From positions 1,622,001 to 1,686,000 of the forward strand of contig NZ_JBFEFL010000001.1 of NCBI RefSeq assembly GCF_040717445.1: DNA of 64,000 nucleotides, in the 5' to 3' direction. Source of the DNA: Qipengyuania sp. JC766 (GTDB taxonomy: Bacteria; Pseudomonadota; Alphaproteobacteria; Sphingomonadales; Sphingomonadaceae). Under the pieces are notes generated by a model. It made no database searches. It had not been told where the DNA came from and saw nothing but the letters and a program-made list of their open reading frames with translations. Positions 46,737 to 54,522 of the stretch are shown piece after piece (positions within the stretch are counted from its first letter, which is position 1; each line of letters opens with the position of its first letter). The translations under genes and the position numbers were made by a program.

Positions 46737-47681
46737 ATGTACGCCGAAACCTATGACGGTTTTTCGCTCACGGGCTGTCTGTTCGAAGACACCCCCGTTC
46801 CGGCGCCCGCGCTCGGATCGGACCGGTCGGAAAGCCAGCTGCCGACGAGGGTCGACCTCAGGCCCTACTGCTCCGCCGTAGAGAACCAGCTGGAGACCAA
46901 CAGCTGCGTCGCCAACGCCATCGTCGGGGCGATCGAGTTGCTCCAGCGAAAGGCCGGTCGGCCGGTGACCGACCTTTCGCGCCTGTTCCTCTATTTCAAC
47001 GCCCGGCGCCTGGGAAAGCGCGAGCATCTGGATGCGGGCACGTACATCCATCACGGCATGGCCGCCGTACTGGCCCATGGCGTGTGCGAAGAGCGCATGT
47101 GGCCGTTCCAGAAAGTCGCCGTGAACGAGGAGCCGACGCAAGCCTGCTTCGAGAACGCGGCCCACTACGAGGCGCTGCAATTCGCGCGTACCCCGCACCA
47201 GTCGGCCCTTGCCGCCCTTGCCGACGAGTTGCCGGTCGCCTTCGGGATCGTCCTGCCCAACGAATGCTACGACAGCGCGCGGCAGGACGGGGTGATGAAA
47301 GACCCGCAGGACATTCCCGTCCGCAGCCAGCCGAGCGGCCATGCGATGCTCATGGTCGGATACGACCTTGCCAGCCGCCTGTTCATCGTCCGCAACAGCT
47401 GGGGCCCTGAATACGGGAAGGACGGGTACCTGATGATCCCGTTCGACGTGATGTTCAGATATTCCAACCCGCACCAGTTCTGGACCATCGGGGCGATCGA
47501 GGCTGCGCCGGGACTGAAGCTGATGGGTATGGGCGTAGAAGAAGCCGCCGCCAGCTATGGTGCGCCCGTTGAACGGTCGAAGGCCATGGACGGATTGCGC
47601 GGTGCGCTGCGCGACGACATCGAAGGCAGGCTCGGCCAGGCGAAGAAGGACTTTGCAAGTCGTCTGCGCGGAGACGGCTGA
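46737..47681 (+). CDS. Papain-fold (C1) cysteine peptidase, cytoplasmic
   Basis: 314 residues from the ATG at 46737, 8 bp after GGAGGGAG. C1 catalytic set: Gln51 and Cys57 (ENQLETNSCVANA), His202 (SGHAMLMVGYD), Asn220 (RNSWGPEYGKDGY). The Cys region reads NSCVANA where papain has GSCWAFS. There is no signal peptide and no propeptide, so it appears to act in the cytoplasm with regulation other than zymogen cleavage. A 60-residue C-terminal tail (ASYGAPVERSKAMDGLRGAL) follows the domain. Sits 26 bp after the kinase gene. Confidence 0.88.
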   Translation: MYAETYDGFSLTGCLFEDTPVPAPALGSDRSESQLPTRVDLRPYCSAVENQLETNSCVANAIVGAIELLQRKAGRPVTDLSRLFLYFNARRLGKREHLDAGTYIHHGMAAVLAHGVCEERMWPFQKVAVNEEPTQACFENAAHYEALQFARTPHQSALAALADELPVAFGIVLPNECYDSARQDGVMKDPQDIPVRSQPSGHAMLMVGYDLASRLFIVRNSWGPEYGKDGYLMIPFDVMFRYSNPHQFWTIGAIEAAPGLKLMGMGVEEAAASYGAPVERSKAMDGLRGALRDDIEGRLGQAKKDFASRLRGDG

Positions 47682-47707
47682 ATTCGATTCTTTCCCTTGC
47701 CCTGTAT

Positions 47708-48244
47708 TTGCCGAGCACGCATACTCCGATTCGTACAGACGATGCGGGGGATCGTTTGCTCGACGAAATACTTCCTGAATTGGAGCCGGAGCTCGAACGG
47801 ATTGCCGCAGCCCGTCTGCGGGACGAGCGCGGCTGTTCGCTTTCGACGCACGACCTCATCAACGAAGCGATGATCAAGATCATGGGCTTCCGGAAGGTGG
47901 AACTGAAGGACAGGGCCCATGTCCTCGCCTGGTCGTCCAAGCTCATGCGGCAGGTTCTGGTCGACCATGCGCGGCGCAAGCGTGCCGACAAGCGGGCCCA
48001 TATTCCGGTAACGCTGCACACGTCCCTGGCGCAGGATCCGCCGATCGAACTGCTCGAACTGGACGATCTGCTGCGCCGCCTGGCGGAACATGATCCGGAG
48101 CGGGCGCAACTGGTGGAGATGCGCTTCTTCGGCGGCATGACGATAGAAGACATCGCGCTTGCCATGGACCTTTCGGAGCCGACGATAAAACGGCGCTGGG
48201 CGGCAACACGGATCTGGCTCGAGAAACGTCTGAGCCACGCATGA
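47708..48244 (+). CDS. ECF-type sigma factor, kinase-associated subfamily
   Basis: 178 residues. Two-domain sigma factor of the TIGR02999-like group: region 2 (AARLRDERGCSLSTHDLINE, then AWSSKLMRQVLVDHARRKRA) and region 4 (EHDPERAQLVEMRFFGGMTI, then EDIALAMDLSEPTIKRRWA). The group is commonly next to Ser/Thr kinases. Region 2.2 reads LSTHDLINEA, with a Ser and Thr where charged residues usually stand. The start is uncertain: TTG at 47708 or TTG at 47756, no ATG is available. Its stop overlaps the kinase gene (ATGA). Confidence 0.85.
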   Translation: MPSTHTPIRTDDAGDRLLDEILPELEPELERIAAARLRDERGCSLSTHDLINEAMIKIMGFRKVELKDRAHVLAWSSKLMRQVLVDHARRKRADKRAHIPVTLHTSLAQDPPIELLELDDLLRRLAEHDPERAQLVEMRFFGGMTIEDIALAMDLSEPTIKRRWAATRIWLEKRLSHA

Positions 48245-50640
48245 GCTCGGGGGCCGACGATATCGGCCGGGATATCGCGGCCATGGCGCTGCTCGAGGAC
48301 GTGCTAGAGCTTCCCTCCGATGATCGCCTTCGCGCAATCGACGCATCCGCCGCGGACGATGCCGTCAAGGCGCAGGCCCGGAATCTGCTCGCCGGATATC
48401 GCGACGGGGCCGCCGGATTGCGAACAGGTGCGGCGCTCGAGAACGAGACCGGCAGCGCCGAGGACGCGCCAGACACCATCGGCCCCTACCGCATCGTCCG
48501 CCAGCTTGGCCGGGGCGGAATGGGTACCGTGTATCTGGCCGAACGCAATGTGGGCGATTTTGACCACAGGGTCGCCATCAAGGTCATCCGAAGCGGCGCC
48601 CTGTCCGAGGCCCTGACCGAGCGCTTCTTTCACGAGCGCCAGACCCTCGCACAGCTCAAGCATCCCAACATCGCCCATCTCTACGACGGTGGCACCACGA
48701 AGGACGGCGCCCCGTATATCGTGATGGAATACGTGGCCGGACGAAGGCTCGCGGACTTCGTGGCGGAGGAAAGTCCCTCTCTGAAACGGCGGGTCGAGCT
48801 GATGCTGCAGATCATCGACGCGGTCGCCTTCGCGCATCGCAACCTCGTGATCCACCGCGACCTGACGCCCGGGAACGTGATCGTTGACGAGGACGGCGCT
48901 GCCCGCCTCATCGACTTCGGGATCGCCCGTCCGCAGGATGTCGCACCGGCGATGCGGGCTGACACGACCGCGGGCCTCAGCCTGACGCCCGGATACGCTG
49001 CGCCGGAACGCCGGCAGAGTGCGCCTGCAACGACCGCCATCGACGTCTATTCGCTTGGAAAGATTGCGCAGTTCCTGTTCGCGGAAAGAGAGGAGGACGA
49101 ACTCGAAGCGATCGGGGCCAGGGCTGCGGAGCACGATCCGGCGGACCGGTATCCCAATGCCGAGGCCATGGGGGCAGACCTCCGCGCCTTTGGCGAAAAC
49201 CGCCCGGTTGCCGCCTATTCCCGCGGCGCCATGTATCGCGCGCGCAAATATCTGGAGCGCAATACGGTGCCCGTCCTGCTCGCAGGGCTGGCGCTCGCGC
49301 TCCTGGTCGGTGGACTGGTCGGCGTCAGCGCCGCCTATCGCGAACAGCAGAAGGCGCTGACGCTCGCCGAAGAGCGGTTCGACGCGGTGGAAGACCTCGC
49401 GACCTTCCAGCTTTTCGATCTGTACGACGATCTGGGCCGCAGTCCGGGGAATACCGCCAGCCGGGTCGCGCTGGCGGAGAAGGCGCAGGCCTATCTCGAC
49501 ACGCTATTGGAAACGCGCGGCGGCGATCCGGACGCGCAATTGAGAGCCGCAGCCGGGTTGGTTCGGCTGGCGGAAATCCAGGGCGTGCCCGCGCGGCCCA
49601 ATCTCGGGGATCTCGAAAAGGCCCGCGCGAACCTCGACAAGGCGGAGGTAATCCTCGATCGCCTCGCACAAGGCGGAGACCCCCGTTCGGCGGCGGGCCG
49701 AATGCGGATAGCCGCAGCGCGCGGCAGTATCCTGATCAATGCCGAGAGCGACATGGACGGCGCCGCCAGCATACTGGCATCGGCCGAACGCCTCGTCGAA
49801 GCGACACCGCAACCGGCGCGGGACGAACCATGGCACCAGGCGCGCGCCATGCTGCGCGTGACGCAGATGGAACTGGCCAACATGAACAACGCGCGCGACG
49901 ATCTTTTCGCGCTCGTCGACGAGTCCCGCGAGGAGCTTCGGGAATGGCCCGAAACGCCCGATCGCGGCGACCTCACCCGCTTCTATCGCGCGGTGGCGAC
50001 GCATTTCCAAGGCGCGGCTGCCTTCATCACGGACGATGTCGACGAACTGAAGCGCGCCGTCGGCTATTTCCAGCAGGCCGAGAAGCAGTTCCAGGCAATA
50101 GACGAGGCGCTGCCGAACGAACCCATGGCGCTCTATTACAGGGCCTATAACGGGTACTATGCCTATGCGGCGGCGGCCAATTCGCAGCAATTGCCGCTGG
50201 CTTCCGGTTTTCTCGAGACGGCCATCGCCTCGATCGAACGGCTGCGGAAGGTCGACACGGCGGACGATTCCCTGTGGTCGTTCGAGATCGTCCTGAAGGA
50301 AGGGCAGAGCCAGATGCTCGCAAATCTGGGAAAATTCGCCGAGGCGATCGCGATGCAGCGCGAGGTTCTGGACATCCGCCGGTCCGCCGGGCGCGGGGCG
50401 GACAGCATCATGACCACGCGCGACCTGGCCATGGGGCACGGAATTCTGGGAGATATCCATCGGCAGGCGGGGGATGCGCGGGCGGCTTGCGAGCAGTATG
50501 CGATCTCGCTGGAGCAGTTCCGCAAGCTCGACCAACGCGGCGGGATGACGGGCCATCACCTTGAAATATCGACCAAAACCCGCAATCGCGCGGCGGGGTG
50601 TGCGGGGCGGGACTACGCCAGGGTGCTCGCGGCGGCCTAG
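48241..50640 (+). CDS. Membrane Ser/Thr protein kinase with TPR-like helical C-terminus
   Basis: 799 residues. Kinase domain about 80-330: LGRGGMGTVYLAE, VAIKV lysine, catalytic loop HRDLTPGN (Thr where Lys is usual), DFGIA, and GYAAPERRQ. One transmembrane helix (VPVLLAGLALALLVGGLVGV, about 342-361). The remaining 430 residues are helical with TPR-like repeats (ALAEKAQAYLDTLLETRGGD; YFQQAEKQFQAIDEALPNEP). This build is typical of kinases paired with ECF sigma factors. The start overlaps the sigma gene. Its stop overlaps moaA on the other strand by 4 bp. Confidence 0.88.
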   Translation: MSSGADDIGRDIAAMALLEDVLELPSDDRLRAIDASAADDAVKAQARNLLAGYRDGAAGLRTGAALENETGSAEDAPDTIGPYRIVRQLGRGGMGTVYLAERNVGDFDHRVAIKVIRSGALSEALTERFFHERQTLAQLKHPNIAHLYDGGTTKDGAPYIVMEYVAGRRLADFVAEESPSLKRRVELMLQIIDAVAFAHRNLVIHRDLTPGNVIVDEDGAARLIDFGIARPQDVAPAMRADTTAGLSLTPGYAAPERRQSAPATTAIDVYSLGKIAQFLFAEREEDELEAIGARAAEHDPADRYPNAEAMGADLRAFGENRPVAAYSRGAMYRARKYLERNTVPVLLAGLALALLVGGLVGVSAAYREQQKALTLAEERFDAVEDLATFQLFDLYDDLGRSPGNTASRVALAEKAQAYLDTLLETRGGDPDAQLRAAAGLVRLAEIQGVPARPNLGDLEKARANLDKAEVILDRLAQGGDPRSAAGRMRIAAARGSILINAESDMDGAASILASAERLVEATPQPARDEPWHQARAMLRVTQMELANMNNARDDLFALVDESREELREWPETPDRGDLTRFYRAVATHFQGAAAFITDDVDELKRAVGYFQQAEKQFQAIDEALPNEPMALYYRAYNGYYAYAAAANSQQLPLASGFLETAIASIERLRKVDTADDSLWSFEIVLKEGQSQMLANLGKFAEAIAMQREVLDIRRSAGRGADSIMTTRDLAMGHGILGDIHRQAGDARAACEQYAISLEQFRKLDQRGGMTGHHLEISTKTRNRAAGCAGRDYARVLAAA

Positions 50641-51641
50641 CCGCCGGTGACGCTCATGTGACGCGAAACCGCGGGTTTCCGGCGGTCGATGTCGAAGTCG
50701 TGACGCGCCGGCTTGTCCGCCAAGAGCGAAAAAAGCGCTCGATCGAGGTCAGCAAAGCGCCCGTCCCGCAGGATGTCGCGCAGTTCGACGCGCTCCTCCC
50801 GCCCGAGGCAGGCGTAGACCGTTCCGGTCGCCGAAATCCGGATGCGATTGCAGGCGGCACAGAAGTTGTCAGTGAGCGGCGTGATGAAACCGACCCGCCG
50901 CCCGGTCTCCGCGATCTCGAAATAGCGTGCGGGCCCCGCCGTCCGGTGCGTCGTCGGCAGCAGCGCGAAGGCATCCTCCAGCACCGCGCGCGCATCGGAT
51001 AGCGGCAGGAAGGTCTCGCGCCGTCCGCCGCCGATCTCGCCCAGCGGCATGGTCTCGATCAGCGAAAGGTCGCAGCCGCGTTCCCCGCACCAGCGGACCA
51101 TGTCGACGAGTTCCGCATCGTTGACGCCCTTCAGCGCGACCATGTTCACCTTCACGGTCAGTCCGGCAGCAAGCGCCGCGTTGATTCCCGCGATCACATC
51201 CGAGATCCGCCCGCCGCGCGTGATCAAGGCAAACCGCGCCGGGTCGAGCGTGTCGAGGCTGACATTGACCCGCCGCACCCCGGCCGCGAACAGCGCCCGC
51301 GCATCGCGGGCGAGCAACGTCCCGTTGGTGGTAAGCGTCACTTCCTCCAGCCCTTCGGACCACATCGCGCCCAACGCCCGGACGAGGTCCATCACGCCGC
51401 GCCGCACCAGCGGTTCCCCGCCCGTCAGCCTGATCCGCCGGACACCGCGCGCGACGAGATGCCGCGCCAGCTGCGCGATCTCGTCCAGCGTCAGCAGGTC
51501 GCGCCGGGGCAGGAAGGTCATATCCTCCGCCATGCAATAGGTGCAGCGAAGGTTGCAGCGATCCGTCACCGAGATCCGGACATAGTCGATCCGGCGGCCA
51601 CAGCCGTCGATCATGGGTGCCTGGTGTGCGGGACCTGCCAT
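50637..51641 (-). CDS. moaA: GTP 3',8-cyclase (MoaA)
   Basis: 334 residues from the ATG at 51641; an ATG at 51614 (MIDGCGRRIDY) is also possible. Radical-SAM enzyme for the first step of molybdenum-cofactor synthesis. N-terminal cluster CNLRCTYCM, GGEPLVRRGV, and the C-terminal second cluster around CAACNRIRISATG with a later Cys; it ends in the essential Gly-Gly (MSVTGG). moeA lies 49 bp upstream on the same strand. Confidence 0.94.
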   Translation of the reverse strand: MAGPAHQAPMIDGCGRRIDYVRISVTDRCNLRCTYCMAEDMTFLPRRDLLTLDEIAQLARHLVARGVRRIRLTGGEPLVRRGVMDLVRALGAMWSEGLEEVTLTTNGTLLARDARALFAAGVRRVNVSLDTLDPARFALITRGGRISDVIAGINAALAAGLTVKVNMVALKGVNDAELVDMVRWCGERGCDLSLIETMPLGEIGGGRRETFLPLSDARAVLEDAFALLPTTHRTAGPARYFEIAETGRRVGFITPLTDNFCAACNRIRISATGTVYACLGREERVELRDILRDGRFADLDRALFSLLADKPARHDFDIDRRKPAVSRHMSVTGG

Positions 51642-51690
51642 TGCGCGCCCATGCGTAAGGCCCGCCGCCGGTATCGGCAACCGCGCGGCG

Positions 51691-52872
51691 TCAGAACCGC
51701 AGCGCGCGGATCGCGTCCCCGGCGACCATCGCCGGCCCATTGGCAGGCTGCCGGACCAGCAGGTCGGCCTGCGCAATGACCCGCTGCGAGCTCGACAGCT
51801 GGTTCGCGATCGGCGCCGCCCGGTGCCCATCCGCGATAGCGCGCCCGAAATGCTCGCGCGAGCCGGGTGCGGGCAGATCGGCGGCGAGCGTGAAATCCTC
51901 CCACTGCAACCCGACATCGTAATGGTCCCCGCCAAGCGCGCAGAGCAATGGCACGAGGAACAGCCGCGCGGTGACCATGGCCGAAGTCGGATTGCCCGGC
52001 AGTCCCAGCGCGATGCGCCCGTCAGCGCCCGCGGAAGCCCAGACCGGCTTTCCCGGCCGCATCGCCACTTTCGCGAATAACGGTTCGGGCGCGCAGGCCG
52101 CCACGCCCGAGCGGGCGAAATCGCGGTCCCCCACCGAGGCCCCGCCGATCAGGACCAGCACGTCCGCCCGCTCCATCAGCGCGGCGGCGGCGCGCGCGAT
52201 TGCAGCCGGATCGTCCGCGCGCCGTTCGCAACCGACGATCTCGGCGCCCCGGCCCCGCGCCAGCGCGGCAACGCCGACCGATGCACTTTCCGGCAATCGT
52301 CCCTGCATGCCGGACGCGGTTCCCGGTTCCACCAGCTCGTCACCCGTCGCGAGGATCGCCACCCGGGGCCGCCGCCACACGGGCAGGACGGCGTGATCGG
52401 CGCCCGCCGCCAGCAACAGGGCCGCCGGGGTCAGCCGCGTGCCGGCGCGCAGCAACACGTCCCCGCGCGCGAAATCGCCTGCCTTGCGCCGGACGAAGGC
52501 CGGCCCGTCCACGTTGCCGTCCGGCCGGATCGTGTCGTCGTCGCGCGTCACCTCTTCCTGGATCAGCACGCGGTCCGCCCCGTCCGGCATGGGCGCGCCG
52601 GTGAATATCCGCATCGCCTCGCCCGCCCCGATTGCGGGCACCTCCACCGCGCCGGCGGACGATGTGCCGGTCACCCGGAACGGGCCGGGCCAGTCGCTTT
52701 CGCGCACCGCATATCCGTCCATCGCCGACAAGTCGGCGCGCGGCGCATCGATCCGCGCCGACACGTCCTGCGCCAGCACGAGGCCCTCGGCATCGCCCAG
52801 CGCGCACTTCGCCCGTTCGCGTGGGCGGGCGCGTATGGACAGGCGCTGGCTGGCTTCGTCGAATGTGATCAC
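51691..52872 (-). CDS. moeA: Molybdopterin molybdenumtransferase (MoeA)
   Basis: 393 residues from the GTG at 52872; no good ATG precedes the conserved N-terminus (ITFDEASQRL). Inserts molybdate into adenylated molybdopterin. Seen: SAMDGYAVRESDW, MRIFTGAPMPDGADRVLIQE, the MoCF motif VLVLIGGASVGDRDF and the C-terminal LGLPGNPTSAMVTARLFLVP. Shares a divergent 165-bp region with the PhoX-like gene; I see no riboswitch there. Confidence 0.93.
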   Translation of the reverse strand: MITFDEASQRLSIRARPRERAKCALGDAEGLVLAQDVSARIDAPRADLSAMDGYAVRESDWPGPFRVTGTSSAGAVEVPAIGAGEAMRIFTGAPMPDGADRVLIQEEVTRDDDTIRPDGNVDGPAFVRRKAGDFARGDVLLRAGTRLTPAALLLAAGADHAVLPVWRRPRVAILATGDELVEPGTASGMQGRLPESASVGVAALARGRGAEIVGCERRADDPAAIARAAAALMERADVLVLIGGASVGDRDFARSGVAACAPEPLFAKVAMRPGKPVWASAGADGRIALGLPGNPTSAMVTARLFLVPLLCALGGDHYDVGLQWEDFTLAADLPAPGSREHFGRAIADGHRAAPIANQLSSSQRVIAQADLLVRQPANGPAMVAGDAIRALRF

Positions 52873-53037
52873 GCATGCATCCTGCTGGCCGGTTTCGCGA
52901 TGCGGGGGCCCCGCATGATGCCGTTGGTAGATTGCCGGGCCCCGGTCGTCCAACGGGCTTGGCTGTCACACGGGAGTCGTCCTAGACGGGCACGGGTCCT
53001 TCGCAGACCGACACCACAACTCAGGATCGTCCAGCCG

Positions 53038-54369
53038 ATGTCTCTTCCCGTTTCCGACCGCCGCCGCTTCCTTGCAGGAACCGGCAGTGCCTTTGCCGCC
53101 CTGCTCGCCAGCGGCTGCATGACCCGCAACGCGCCGCTCGCGCTGGGCGCGGGACAGGCGGGATATGGCCCGCTGGTGCCCGATCCCGCCGGCGTGCTCG
53201 ACCTGCCGCGCGGCTTTTCCTACCGTCTGCTTTCCAGCTTGGGCGATGCCATGTCCGACGGCGGAACCGTGCCGGACAAGGCGGATGGCATGGGCTGCCT
53301 CGACATCGGGAACGGGGAAATCGTGCTGGTGCGCAACCACGAGCTCGTCCCCACCGATGCGTCGGGCGGACCGATCGCGAGGGGTTTCGGCACCCGCAAT
53401 GGCGAGATCGTGCCGGGCGGGACGACGAACATCGTACTCGATGCGGCGACGCTGGAGGTGAAGCGCGAGTTCCGTTCGTTGGGCGGCACCATCCGCAACT
53501 GTTCGGGCGGCGTCACACCATGGGGTAGCTGGCTGACCTGCGAAGAAGCACCCACAGGCCCCGGCCAGCGTTATGGCGACGGGCTGGCCGAGAACCATGG
53601 CTGGGTCTTCGAAGTGCCCGGCAATGCCACCGGCCTGGTCGATCCGGTGCCGCTGAAGGCGATGGGCCGCTTCAACCACGAAGCCGCCTGCGTCGATCCC
53701 GCAACGGGTTACGCCTATCTGACCGAAGACCGGGACGACGGTGTCCTCTATCGCTTCGTGCCGAAGGAGCGCGGCAATCTGGCGGCCGGCGGGAAACTGC
53801 AAGCGATGGTCGTCGAAGGCGTGGCCGATACGCGCAACTGGGCCGGCACGGCCATGCGCGTCGGGAGCCCGCTGCCGGTAAGCTGGATCGACATGGACAA
53901 TGTCGAAGCGCCCGAGGACGACCTGCGCATGCGCGCCGCGGCGGACGGTGCCGCGCTGGTCGCGCGCGGCGAAGGCATCCACATGGGGACCGGCGAGCTT
54001 TACGTGTGTTCCACCAATGGCGGGGCTAAGAAGCTGGGCCAGATCTTCAAGCTGGTCCCCGGACGCGGCCGGCGGCCCGACACGGTCGAACTGTTTTTCG
54101 AAAGCGAGTCGGAGGAACAGTTCAATTACGGCGACAACCTGACGGTCGGGCCCAACGGCCACCTGATCGTGTGCGAGGACCAGTATACCGACGTGGTCGA
54201 CAACCATTTGCGCGGGATCACCCCCGACGGGCGGCCGTACGATTTCGGGCGGCTGCGGATGCAGACGGAACTGGCCGGCGGCTGCTTCTCGCCCGACGGC
54301 AAATGGTTCTTCGTCAACGCTTACGCGCCGACCCGCACGCTGGCGATTACCGGTCCATGGATCGCCTGA
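53038..54369 (+). CDS. PhoX-like (DUF839) Tat-exported protein
   Basis: 443 residues. Twin-arginine signal (SDRRRFLAGTGSAFAALLAS) with a possible lipobox just after (LLASGC). The DUF839 beta-propeller: FSYRLLSSLGDAMSDGGTVP, NHELVPTDASGGPIARGFGT, WGSWLTCEEAPTGPG, GRFNHEAACVDPATGYAYLT with YRFVPKE, and CSTNGGAKKLGQIFKLVPGR. These are PhoX-family phosphatase features, but many such proteins lack demonstrated phosphatase activity. Exported to the periplasm in folded form, with metals bound. Alternative: a phosphatase-like protein without catalysis. Confidence 0.85.
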   Translation: MSLPVSDRRRFLAGTGSAFAALLASGCMTRNAPLALGAGQAGYGPLVPDPAGVLDLPRGFSYRLLSSLGDAMSDGGTVPDKADGMGCLDIGNGEIVLVRNHELVPTDASGGPIARGFGTRNGEIVPGGTTNIVLDAATLEVKREFRSLGGTIRNCSGGVTPWGSWLTCEEAPTGPGQRYGDGLAENHGWVFEVPGNATGLVDPVPLKAMGRFNHEAACVDPATGYAYLTEDRDDGVLYRFVPKERGNLAAGGKLQAMVVEGVADTRNWAGTAMRVGSPLPVSWIDMDNVEAPEDDLRMRAAADGAALVARGEGIHMGTGELYVCSTNGGAKKLGQIFKLVPGRGRRPDTVELFFESESEEQFNYGDNLTVGPNGHLIVCEDQYTDVVDNHLRGITPDGRPYDFGRLRMQTELAGGCFSPDGKWFFVNAYAPTRTLAITGPWIA

Positions 54370-54522
54370 CGCCGCGCGCCGCCCGGCGGACCTGTCGCCG
54401 GTCGAGCGCTGGCAACGGTTGATAGACCGGACCTAAGCGCCTTGCGCCATGTGGCGCAGGGGATAAAGTCGCGTTCGTTCTCAAGGCCGTGCGTCCTGCC
54501 GGCCCCAGACCCAAGGTAGTTC

